A stretch of DNA of 6,490 nucleotides from JACZST01 sp964195155 (GCA_964195155.1 CAXMOP010000067.1:1-6490), one strand, 5' to 3'; positions 1 through 4,563 are shown, counted from the stretch's first letter. Notes: generated by a model not told the origin, from the letters alone. Numbers and translations are program-made.

Positions 1-125
1 ATCGGTGCGGCAGCGGTCACGTCGAATTTCTCTTCGAATGCCTTGAGAAACTCGGAGAGCTCGAGAACGCTCATGTCCTCGAACGCCTCGAGCAGCTCCT
101 CGGACTTCAGTTGGGTCTTGGCCAT
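1..125 (-). CDS. rplL: Ribosomal protein L7/L12, N-terminal part (runs off the window)
   Basis: The first 41 codons of L7/L12, starting MAKTQLKSEELLEAFEDMSV; the gene continues past base 1. L7/L12 forms the dimers of the ribosomal stalk, binds the C-terminal helix of L10 and recruits translational GTPases such as EF-Tu and EF-G. The visible part is the helical N-terminal dimerisation and L10-binding domain, ending in FEEKFDVTAAAP, where the Ala-rich hinge normally begins. The ATG at 125-123 is preceded by GGAG (137-134) at 8 nt spacing, which supports this start. It follows rplJ by 45 nt, the usual rplJ-rplL order, and is presumably co-transcribed with it. The spacer is filled by a heptamer repeat that abuts the Shine-Dalgarno sequence. 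The GTPase-contacting C-terminal domain lies outside the window. Confidence 0.95.
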   Translation of the reverse strand, partial: MAKTQLKSEELLEAFEDMSVLELSEFLKAFEEKFDVTAAAP

Positions 126-136
126 TTCTTGGTCTC

Positions 137-187
137 CAGTCTTTCTTCGCCAGTCGTCAGTCTTCAGTCGTCAGTCTTCAGTCGTCA
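137..187. repeat. Heptamer-phased repeat at the rplJ/rplL junction
   Basis: Seven consecutive 7-base units in strict phase from 137 to 185. On the plus strand CAGTCTT (137-143), a variant TCTTCGC (144-150), then alternating CAGTCGT and CAGTCTT (151-185). The rplJ stop codon (173-171) lies inside the array, and the array touches the rplL Shine-Dalgarno sequence at 134-137. A 12-base stretch, AGTCTTCAGTCG, at 159-170 and 173-184 is the exact reverse complement of 284-295 and 338-349 inside rplJ, so this array is one arm of an inverted repeat spanning the end of rplJ. It could fold as RNA between the two cistrons. Confidence 0.85.
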
Positions 188-872
188 CGTCCTCTGTGGA
201 CTCAGCCTCGGGTTCCGGATCCTCCGTCGAAGCCTGGGGGCCGTTGTTCGTTTCATCGCCCGACTCCACTGGCTGAGGACTGTCGACTGAAGACTCAGGA
301 CTCTCCTCAGGACTCTCCCCCTCCGGCTGAGGACTGTCGACTGAAGACTCAGGACTCTCCTCTTCCTTCTTCTCCAACAGCTGCTTGATCGCCGTTGCCG
401 TGTTCCTTGGCAATGCAGCCAGGAGGCCGGCCATTTGCGACATCGGTGCGGCGAAGGCGCCGGCCATGTTGGCGAGCAACACGTCGCGTGCCGGCAAGTC
501 CGCAAGCGCCGAGACCCGCTCCGGGCTCAGGAACTCCGAGCCCAGCACGCCACCCTTGATGATCAGGACGTCGTGGTCCTTGGCGAAGCTCTTCAGCGTC
601 TTTGCCGCAGCGGCTGGGTCTCCGTCTGCGAAGGTCAACGAGGTGGGGCCGAGCAACAGATCGGTCAGCTCGTCGGTCATGCCCTCGGCAGCGATACGAG
701 CGAGGGTCATCTTCACGACCTTCATCTCGGCCTCGTTTGTCTTGAGTTGGCGACGGAGGTCCTGCTGATCCTTGACCGAGAGGCCGGCGTACTCGGTGAG
801 GAACACCGCCTGCGCGTCGTCGAGGCGCTCCTTGATGTCGGCGACGGCCTGGACCTTTTCGGGTCTTGGCAT
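171..872 (-). CDS. rplJ: Ribosomal protein L10 with an unusual acidic repeat tail
   Basis: L10 anchors the L7/L12 stalk dimers to 23S rRNA and, in complex with them, represses its own mRNA. Residues 1-170 are an ordinary L10: MPRPEKVQAVADIKERLDDA at the N-terminus, the LTEYAGLSVKDQQDLRRQL region near 25-43, and a C-terminal helix ending AIKQLLEKKE that should bind L7/L12. Bacterial L10 is usually about 165-180 residues; this one has 233. Residues 171-233 are an acidic Ser/Pro/Glu/Asp tail in which EESPESSVDSPQP occurs twice (171-183 and 189-201). The tail is encoded by repeat DNA related to the downstream spacer repeat, and the stop codon is inside that spacer repeat. The ATG at 872-870 follows AGGAGGAGG at 7 nt spacing. 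rplL follows after 45 nt. The function of the tail is unknown; it may be tolerated and neutral. Confidence 0.95.
   Translation of the reverse strand: MPRPEKVQAVADIKERLDDAQAVFLTEYAGLSVKDQQDLRRQLKTNEAEMKVVKMTLARIAAEGMTDELTDLLLGPTSLTFADGDPAAAAKTLKSFAKDHDVLIIKGGVLGSEFLSPERVSALADLPARDVLLANMAGAFAAPMSQMAGLLAALPRNTATAIKQLLEKKEEESPESSVDSPQPEGESPEESPESSVDSPQPVESGDETNNGPQASTEDPEPEAESTEDVTTED
271..362. repeat. 54-nt direct duplication of heptamer sequence inside rplJ
   Basis: Bases 271-308 and 325-362 are identical over 38 nt, offset by 54 nt (18 codons, so the frame is kept). Each copy is itself heptamer-phased: from 273 the units CTGAGGA, CTGTCGA, CTGAAGA, CTCAGGA and CTCTCCT share a CTnnnGA pattern in the first four. 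It encodes residues 171-183 and 189-201 of L10. The first half is complementary to the 137-187 array, so both belong to one element lying across the rplJ 3' end. Confidence 0.85.
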
Positions 873-874
873 TC

Positions 875-938
875 GTCGTCCTCCTCCTATAGAAAACGGG
901 CTCCCGTCCCAAGACGCGGAGCCCTCGAGGAGGACGAC
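875..938 (-). promoter_or_regulatory. Candidate Shine-Dalgarno-masking helix of rplJ
   Basis: In the transcript, GUCGUCCUCCUC (938-927) is perfectly complementary over 12 bases to GAGGAGGACGAC (886-875). The latter contains most of the rplJ Shine-Dalgarno sequence AGGAGGAGG (888-880). The loop between the two arms (887-926) contains the terminator hairpin, so the two structures nest and can form together. The upstream arm shares bases 938-936 with the closing helix of the L10 aptamer-like fold. The complementarity is read directly; translational masking and its control by L10 are inferred. Confidence 0.6.
891..924 (-). terminator. Intrinsic terminator/attenuator upstream of rplJ
   Basis: Read on the minus strand: GGGCTCC, one bulged G, CGTC, loop TTGG, GACG, GGAGCCC, then GTTTTCT. 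This gives 7+4 base pairs with a single bulge and a short U-run at 896-891. It sits after the L10 aptamer-like fold and 2 nt before the rplJ Shine-Dalgarno sequence, so it looks like an attenuator rather than an end-of-operon terminator. Control of rplJ by premature termination in an L10 leader is established in Bacillus; its operation here is inferred. Confidence 0.65.
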
Positions 939-986
939 CTACGCCGGCGCCGCCGAAGCGGTCTTATGCACGAAGCACCTGCGGTC
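936..986 (-). ncRNA. Candidate L10 leader (L10-binding RNA of the rplJL mRNA)
   Basis: A compact fold about 65 nt upstream of the rplJ start. Closing helix GACC (986-983) with GGTC (939-936). A 3-nt bulge GTA (942-940) on one side only, where the known L10 leaders have a kink-turn. Helix GCAGGTG (982-976) with CGCCGGC (949-943), with one A-G mismatch and one G-U pair. Inner hairpin CCGC-TTCG-GCGG (961-950). The order AGACCGCAGGTG, apical hairpins, then a return strand matches the general form of the Rfam L10_leader family as I remember it. Position before rplJ, with a terminator and a masked Shine-Dalgarno sequence behind it, fits feedback control by the L10/L7-L12 complex. A covariance-model search would decide it. 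Confidence 0.6.
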
Positions 987-1017
987 TGGGGCCAGAGATG
1001 TGGTTGTGTGGTGGGAG

Positions 1018-1047
1018 AGGGTAAGAGGAACAGCGCCGTAATCGCAA
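1018..1047 (-). promoter_or_regulatory. Candidate promoter of rplJ-rplL
   Basis: On the minus strand TTGCGA (1047-1042) and TACCCT (1023-1018) are separated by 18 nt, a possible -35/-10 pair for a housekeeping sigma factor. The start point would be near 1011, about 25 nt before the L10 leader fold. The -10 match is modest, so this rests mainly on position. Confidence 0.35.
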
Positions 1048-1053
1048 TCCTTC

Positions 1054-1190
1054 GTCTCCCCCGCGAAGCGGGGGAGACGCGTTGCGTCGACAGACGCGAC
1101 GCAGAGGGGGCTGCCATCGGACGGCCCCCTCCGCTCGCAGCCTCCGGCTACTTGCGCCTCCCCCGCAGCGCTGCCGCTTGCGGGGGAGGC
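1054..1190. repeat. Cluster of four strong palindromes (REP/BIME-like)
   Basis: Four stem-loops are packed into 137 nt between rplA and rplJ. (1) GTCTCCCCCGC (1054-1064) with its exact complement at 1068-1078, loop GAA. (2) GCGTTGCGTC (1079-1088) with GACGCGACGC (1093-1102), one mismatch or G-U pair. (3) An imperfect stem at 1105-1130 opening with AGGGGGC/GCCCCCT. (4) GCCTCCCCCGC (1156-1166) with its exact complement at 1180-1190. Palindromes 1 and 4 share the core CTCCCCCGC/GCGGGGGAG, so they look like two copies of one element in a compound array. No open reading frame here looks real. The cluster lies upstream of the candidate rplJ promoter. Confidence 0.65.
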
Positions 1191-1207
1191 AAAGGATCCT
1201 GAACGCG

Positions 1208-1235
1208 CAGGCGCCCGGCAAAAGCCGGGCGCCTG
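1208..1235. terminator. 12-bp hairpin, possible terminator of the rplK-rplA transcript
   Basis: CAGGCGCCCGGC (1208-1219), loop AAAA (plus strand) or TTTT (minus strand), then the exact complement at 1224-1235. No U-run follows on either strand, so it is not a classical intrinsic terminator. U-less hairpins are often proposed to work in high-G+C bacteria. It may equally be the 3' end of a structured RNA or another palindromic repeat. Confidence 0.4.
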
Positions 1236-1506
1236 TCACAGCGGAGAACCTGGTGGCCCGCTTGGGGGCCCCACTTCCGAGGATTCGGGCAGACGGCGGG
1301 CCAGGATGCCATCTACTCGTCTCCACCTCGGGTTTTGATGGCCAGGGTAGGGGCTGGCCTTCGGGTGGTCCGGGGTGGCTGGGTTTCCCGCCTGAGACGG
1401 TGGTGGATCGTCCCGTAAGCTCGGTCCGCCAGGGTCCCCCGCTATGTGGGATGGAGTATGGCAGGAAGCCCAAGGCAGTGGCAACAGGTTTATTGCCTAT
1501 CGGCAA
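1236..1506. other. Unidentified G+C-rich non-coding segment with much internal complementarity
   Basis: About 270 nt between the 1208-1235 hairpin and the repeat behind rplA. Open reading frames cross it on both strands but give low-complexity Pro/Gly/Arg/Ser-rich translations with no domain I recognise. Plus-strand pairings include: CCGA-GGAT-TCGG (about 1277-1288); GGCGGGCC (1295-1302) with GGTCCGCC (1423-1430), one G-U; CGTCTC (1318-1323) with GAGACG (1394-1399); GGCCAG (1340-1345) with CTGGCC (1354-1359); and TTGCC-TATC-GGCAA (about 1492-1505). The 1295/1423, 1318/1394 and 1340/1354 helices nest inside one another. No RNase P, tmRNA, SRP or riboswitch signature was recognised. It could be a structured RNA or a decayed mobile element. 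Confidence 0.4.
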
Positions 1507-1572
1507 GTATTGCGTAGCTCGTACTGGATAACTCGCATTACGCAGTACCCACTACGCAATACGGATTACCGG
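1507..1572. repeat. Heptamer-phased inverted repeat at the rplA stop
   Basis: Six in-phase 7-base units run from 1531 to 1572 (ACTCGCA, TTACGCA, GTACCCA, CTACGCA, ATACGGA, TTACCGG); the last contains the rplA stop codon (1568-1566). GTATTGCGTAG (1507-1517) is the exact reverse complement of 1552-1562, and inside it GTACTG (1521-1526) pairs with CAGTAC (1543-1548). In the mRNA this is a long stem-loop starting 3 nt after the rplA stop codon. It could protect the rplKA 3' end or help end transcription, but no U-run follows. Confidence 0.8.
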
Positions 1573-2285
1573 CTCTCTTTGACGAAATCCTCGAGCTCGG
1601 CAAGGTCGATCTTGACACCCGGTCCCATCGTGGAAGAAATCGTCGCCGTATTCACAAAGCGGCCCTTGGTCGACGCCGGGCGGGCCCGATAGATCTCGCC
1701 GGAGATCGCGGCGATGTTTTCGAGCAGCTGCTCCGCGGCAAAAGACACGCGACCAACCGGCACATGGACATTGCCATACCGGTCGTTCCGATACTCCACC
1801 CTTCCGGCCTTGAAGCCTTCAACGGTCTTGCCGATGTCCTGAGTGACAGTGCCGCTTTTCGGGTTTGGCATCAAGCCCCGAGGCCCGAGGACCGGTCCGA
1901 GCTTGCCCACCACCGACATCATGTCCGGTGAGGCGATCGTCACGTCGAAGTCGAGCGCCTGGTTGCCGGACTGGATCGCCTCTGCCAGCTCTGCGCCGCC
2001 AATGACGTCGGCGCCGGCCTCTTCAGCCTCGCGAGCCTGGTCACTCTCGGCAAAGACCAGCACGCGTACGTCCTTCCCGGTGCCGTTTGGCAGGCTGACG
2101 GTGCCGCGGACGATCTCGTCGGCCTGCTTGGGGTCGATCCCGAGCCGGAACGACATGTCGACGCTCTCGTCGAACTTGGCGAAGGTCAGTTCCTTGACGA
2201 GGCCGACCGCATCGCTCGGGGCGTAGGCCTTGGCCCGGTCGAAGGTCTCGTCGACGGCCTTGCGGTTGTTGGTCTTGGCAGTCAT
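1566..2285 (-). CDS. rplA: Ribosomal protein L1
   Basis: L1 binds 23S rRNA helix H76 to form the mobile L1 stalk next to the E site and, in many bacteria, represses the L11-L1 mRNA. The 239-residue length is typical. Diagnostic segments: LPNGTGKDVRVLVFAE (65-80, usually HGTGK), ASPDMMSVVGKLGPVLGPRG (118-137) leading into LMPNPKSGTVT, KAGRVEYRNDRYGNVHVPVG (159-178), and ISSTMGPG (216-223). The ATG at 2285-2283 follows AAGGAG (2296-2291) at 5 nt spacing, which fixes the start. The stop codon lies in a heptamer repeat. The gap to the upstream rplK is 123 nt, long for this gene pair, and is mostly repeat. Residues before about 10 vary between species and carry no information. Confidence 0.97.
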   Translation of the reverse strand: MTAKTNNRKAVDETFDRAKAYAPSDAVGLVKELTFAKFDESVDMSFRLGIDPKQADEIVRGTVSLPNGTGKDVRVLVFAESDQAREAEEAGADVIGGAELAEAIQSGNQALDFDVTIASPDMMSVVGKLGPVLGPRGLMPNPKSGTVTQDIGKTVEGFKAGRVEYRNDRYGNVHVPVGRVSFAAEQLLENIAAISGEIYRARPASTKGRFVNTATISSTMGPGVKIDLAELEDFVKESR

Positions 2286-2330
2286 TGGTTCTCCTTGTGG
2301 TCCGGACGGGGCGGACCCCTCCCACCTCTT

Positions 2331-2395
2331 GCGTACTGCGTATGGCGTACTGCGTATTGCGATCTGCGAGTTGCTCTACGCATTACGCATTACGG
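2331..2395. repeat. Heptamer-phased inverted repeat between rplK and rplA
   Basis: Nine consecutive in-phase 7-base units occupy 2331-2393. The left units are GCGTACT, GCGTATG, GCGTACT and GCGTATT; the right end has GCATTAC twice, which reads as TACGCAT in a shifted register, the complement of the left type. Bases 2338-2357 pair with 2376-2395 at about 15 of 20 positions, including TGCGTA/TACGCA, leaving an 18-nt loop. It fills half of the 123-nt spacer inside what should be one transcription unit, so it would form a hairpin in the mRNA between the L11 and L1 cistrons. Confidence 0.8.
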
Positions 2396-2408
2396 TTGTT
2401 TCTCGCTG

Positions 2409-2837
2409 CTACCCGTCAACCGTGATCCCCATCGAGCGTGCCGTTCCCTCCACGATCTTCATCGCGGCGTCCACGTCGTTGGCATTCAAGTCCGGCATCT
2501 TGATCTCTGCGATCTCGCGTACCTGTCTCTTGGTGACGCTTCCCACCTTCTCTTTGTGCGGCTCCGCGGAGCCTTTCTCTAGCCGTGCGGCCTGTCGGAG
2601 CAGGACTGCGGCGGGTGGCGTCTTGGTAATAAACGTGAAGCTTCGATCTTCGTAGATCGAGATCTCCACGGGGATAATCGTCCCTGCCTGTCCTCCGGTC
2701 TCCGCGTTATACGCCTGGACAAAGTCCATGATGTTCACGCCGTGCTGGCCGAGGGCAGGACCAACCGGCGGAGCCGGGCTCGCTTGGCCAGCGGGGATCT
2801 GCAATTTGAGCATGGTCATCAGCTTCTTACGACCCAT
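2409..2837 (-). CDS. rplK: Ribosomal protein L11
   Basis: L11 forms the GTPase-associated centre with 23S rRNA helices 43-44 and takes part in the stringent response through RelA-type enzymes. The product is 142 residues, as usual. Visible signatures: KLQIPAGQASPAPPVGPALG (11-30) followed by QHGVNIMDF (31-39), the Pro-rich factor-contacting region; YEDRSFTFITKTPPA (62-76); and the rRNA-binding C-terminal domain with KMPDLNANDVDAAMKIVEGT (113-132) and ARSMGI (133-138). The ATG at 2837-2835 has GAGG (2847-2844) 6 nt upstream and gives the expected MGRKK N-terminus; internal ATGs at codons 7 and 9 would trim conserved residues only slightly but lack better ribosome-binding sites. It begins 29 nt after the nusG stop, so nusG-rplK-rplA is probably one transcript. 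Confidence 0.97.
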   Translation of the reverse strand: MGRKKLMTMLKLQIPAGQASPAPPVGPALGQHGVNIMDFVQAYNAETGGQAGTIIPVEISIYEDRSFTFITKTPPAAVLLRQAARLEKGSAEPHKEKVGSVTKRQVREIAEIKMPDLNANDVDAAMKIVEGTARSMGITVDG

Positions 2838-2866
2838 GAGGAACCTCTTCTGGGGAATCTACGGAA

Positions 2867-3670
2867 TTAGTACTTGACGATTTGGTCGAAGTTCAGCTCG
2901 ACGGGGGTCTCCCGTCCGAAGATGTCCACCAGCACGCGGACCTTGGACTGGTCCACGTTGATGTCTTCGATCACACCGTTGAAATCGGCGAAGGGACCCT
3001 CGACGACCCTGACGGTCTCCCCGACCTCCCAGGCCGGCTTGAAGGTCGGCTTCTCCTTCTTGGCACCGTCTTCCTTCTCCACCCCGAGGATGCGCTCGAC
3101 CTCAATGCGTGACAGGGGGGACGGTTGGGTCGAGGAGCCGACGAACCCGGTCACGCTCGGGGTGTTCCGCACGGCGTACCAGGTGTCGTCCTCGAGATAC
3201 ATGCGAACGAGCACGTATCCGGGGAACTTCTTGCGCTGGACCGTGACCTTCTTGCCGGCCTTGTACTCGACGACGTCTTCCATCGCGATGACCACGTCGA
3301 AGACCTTGTCCTCGAGGTGCATAGACCGGATCCTGGTTTCCAGGTTGGCCTTGACCTTGTTCTCGTAGCCGGAATAGGAGTGGATGACGAACCAGCTGCC
3401 CGGGAGGTCGTAGGGGCTGAGCGGCGGCTCCTCAACCGGTTCCGCTACCTCGACGGGCTCGTCGTCTGTGGCTACCGCTTCGACCTCGGCGACGTCCTTT
3501 GCGATCTCGGTGTCCCCTTCGGTCTGATCGTCAACGGCCGTGCTCGCTGCGTCCTCGGGCGAGCCCTCGACCGTGCTCGCTGCGTCCTCGGGCAAGCCCT
3601 CGGAAGTGGCGGCGGCTTCGTCGATCGTGTCGACGGTTGCTCCCTGCTGCGCTTCGTCCAGGTCAGCCAT
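2867..3670 (-). CDS. nusG: Transcription termination/antitermination factor NusG
   Basis: NusG binds the RNA polymerase clamp with its NGN domain and contacts Rho or ribosomal protein S10 through its KOW domain, linking transcription to termination and translation. The product is 267 residues. Residues 1-88 are an acidic extension, typical of actinobacterial NusG, containing two 11-residue repeats, SEGLPEDAAST (23-33) and VEGSPEDAAST (34-44). The NGN domain runs from about 91 (GSWFVIHSYSGYENKVKANL) to 185, with KKFPGYVLVRMYLEDDTWYA at 147-166. The KOW domain covers about 213-265 (VGETVRVVEGPFADFNGVIE). The ATG at 3670-3668 overlaps the secE stop by one base (TGATG) and no good Shine-Dalgarno sequence precedes it, so translation is probably coupled to secE. 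Reading the frame further upstream would cross secE and the tRNA and is not credible. Confidence 0.96.
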   Translation of the reverse strand: MADLDEAQQGATVDTIDEAAATSEGLPEDAASTVEGSPEDAASTAVDDQTEGDTEIAKDVAEVEAVATDDEPVEVAEPVEEPPLSPYDLPGSWFVIHSYSGYENKVKANLETRIRSMHLEDKVFDVVIAMEDVVEYKAGKKVTVQRKKFPGYVLVRMYLEDDTWYAVRNTPSVTGFVGSSTQPSPLSRIEVERILGVEKEDGAKKEKPTFKPAWEVGETVRVVEGPFADFNGVIEDINVDQSKVRVLVDIFGRETPVELNFDQIVKY

Positions 3671-3942
3671 CAGCCGACGTTCGTCAGGAACCAGAGGACG
3701 CCACGTGTGAACACCCAATCGAGTGCGAACACGTACAGCGTCAGGGCAGCGCTCAGGCCGAACACGACGATGGTGTAGGTCTGGAGCTCCTCGCGCGACG
3801 GCCAGGTGACTTTCTTGAGCTCGGCACGGACCTCGCGGAAGAACTGGCGGACGCCGGTGCGCTCTTTCTTCTTGCCCGGCTGCTGCTGCTTCTTGGCGCG
3901 CGCCTCTTCCTTGGCTTGAAGCCGACGCATCTGGCGGTTCAT
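3670..3942 (-). CDS. secE: Preprotein translocase subunit SecE
   Basis: SecE is the small membrane subunit that clamps the SecY protein-conducting channel. The 90-residue product has a basic cytoplasmic N-terminus (MNRQMRRLQAKEEARAKKQQ), the conserved amphipathic segment FFREVRAELKKVTWPSREEL (34-53) with the hallmark KKVTWP, and one membrane span at about 55-78 (YTIVVFGLSAALTLYVFALD). This is the single-span form usual outside enterobacteria. The chosen ATG (3942-3940) has a strong AGGAGG (3953-3948) 5 nt upstream. A longer in-frame version starting at 4017 lies inside the tRNA gene and is rejected. The stop overlaps the nusG start by one base. Confidence 0.96.
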   Translation of the reverse strand: MNRQMRRLQAKEEARAKKQQQPGKKKERTGVRQFFREVRAELKKVTWPSREELQTYTIVVFGLSAALTLYVFALDWVFTRGVLWFLTNVG

Positions 3943-3959
3943 CCTGTCCTCCTGGTGGG

Positions 3960-4033
3960 CAGGGGTGGCGGGACTCGAACCCACAACATCCGGTTTTGGA
4001 GACCGGCGCTCTGCCAATTGGAGCTACACCCCT
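3960..4033 (-). tRNA. trpT: tRNA-Trp (anticodon CCA)
   Basis: The minus strand gives a full cloverleaf: acceptor AGGGGTG (4033-4027) pairing with CACCCCT (3967-3961), a D arm with TAGCTC...GGCAGAGC, anticodon stem CCGGT/ACCGG around loop CTCCAAA with anticodon CCA, and a T arm GTGGGTTCGAGTCCCGC. Discriminator base G (3960) fits bacterial tRNA-Trp. The 3' CCA is not encoded (CCC follows) and must be added. secE begins 17 nt after the tRNA 3' end, with its Shine-Dalgarno sequence just behind the tRNA, so the tRNA is probably cut from the secE-nusG transcript. tRNA-Trp before secE is a widespread bacterial arrangement. Confidence 0.97.
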
Positions 4034-4057
4034 CCGGCCGGTTCGGCCCGACGACGG

Positions 4058-4087
4058 AGTATATGGAGCGGCGCTCGCAACGCACAA
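4058..4087 (-). promoter_or_regulatory. Candidate promoter of tRNA-Trp-secE-nusG
   Basis: On the minus strand TATACT (4063-4058), a good -10 hexamer, lies 18 nt downstream of TTGTGC (4087-4082), a partial -35. Transcription would start near 4051, about 18 nt before the tRNA 5' end. It falls in the 167-nt gap between the anti-sigma gene and the tRNA, the only obvious place for a new promoter there. Confidence 0.5.
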
Positions 4088-4115
4088 CGTACCAGCATTG
4101 CCCGTCCGGTTTCGA

Positions 4116-4142
4116 CACTGCCTGGTTTTAGTTTCGGCAGTG
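4116..4142. terminator. Weak hairpin between the anti-sigma gene and tRNA-Trp
   Basis: CACTGCC (4116-4122) and GGCAGTG (4136-4142) form a perfect 7-bp stem with a 13-nt loop. It lies 58 nt after the anti-sigma stop and before the candidate promoter, where a terminator for the upstream operon is expected. No U-run follows on the minus strand, so the call rests on position and symmetry. Confidence 0.3.
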
Positions 4143-4200
4143 CCCTTTCCTGGTTGATCTTTCCTCCATCGTACGGCATCGCCGGGGAGGCGGAGCCGAT

Positions 4201-4563
4201 TCAGATCGGGGCGTTGAGGCGGCGCAACACGACGGCAACGGTGCCCGCAGTGGCGACCACGGCTGCTCCGGTGGCTGCGGCGGCGATCGTCGCCCTCGAC
4301 GGCACGAGGCGACGGCGGCGACGCGATGCAAATGCGGCAACGGGATCCGCGAGCCTCCGCATCACCGAGGCAACAAAGCCTTCCGGCGCGGGATAGATCG
4401 TCTCCTCGAGGGCTCCAAGGCGGCGGTGCAGTGACTTGTAGCGGGCGGCCTCGGCCTGACAACGCAGGCAGGTGGTGACATGACCGGCCAGGCGCGGCCC
4501 GAGGTCCTCGACAGCGTCGACGCCGGGGAGGCGAATGGCAATGAAGCGGCAGGTCGGGTTCAC
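4201..4563 (-). CDS. Membrane-anchored zinc-finger anti-sigma factor
   Basis: A 120-residue probable anti-sigma factor for the ECF sigma factor encoded immediately upstream. Residues 28-35 (HVTTCLRC) carry the HxxxCxxC motif of zinc-binding anti-sigma domains, with Cys5 a possible fourth ligand. A basic stretch RRRRR (81-85) is followed by one predicted membrane span at about 91-113 (ATIAAAATGAAVVATAGTVA), then a very short extracytoplasmic tail RRLNAPI. That tail has almost no sensory domain, so the signal may be sensed by the zinc site or by other proteins. The GTG start (4563-4561) overlaps the sigma stop as GTGA and has GGGAGG (4576-4571) 7 nt upstream. The pairing with the sigma factor is inferred from overlap and domain content. 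Confidence 0.85.
   Translation of the reverse strand: MNPTCRFIAIRLPGVDAVEDLGPRLAGHVTTCLRCQAEAARYKSLHRRLGALEETIYPAPEGFVASVMRRLADPVAAFASRRRRRLVPSRATIAAAATGAAVVATAGTVAVVLRRLNAPI

Noticed and set aside
1363..1414. A plus-strand GGGTGGTCC...TCGTCCC pair resembling a T-box antiterminator
   Set aside because: No specifier stem was found and no aminoacyl-tRNA synthetase or amino-acid gene lies downstream on that strand; what follows is antisense to rplA.
964..1506. A 180-codon minus-strand open frame in the rplA-rplJ gap
   Set aside because: It crosses the palindrome cluster and the candidate promoter, is rich in Pro, Arg and Gly, and contains no recognisable domain or ribosome-binding context.
2331..2395. 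The repeat arrays as a CRISPR
   Set aside because: Units are 7 bases with no spacers and there are no cas genes; periodicity is continuous.
3943..4017. A 25-codon N-terminal extension of SecE
   Set aside because: It lies inside the tRNA-Trp gene; the ATG at 3942 has a strong AGGAGG at proper spacing.
2867..4462. A 531-codon open frame on the minus strand covering nusG and far upstream
   Set aside because: Its upstream part runs through secE, the tRNA-Trp gene and the anti-sigma gene in another frame. The NusG start at 3670, overlapping the secE stop, is the credible one.
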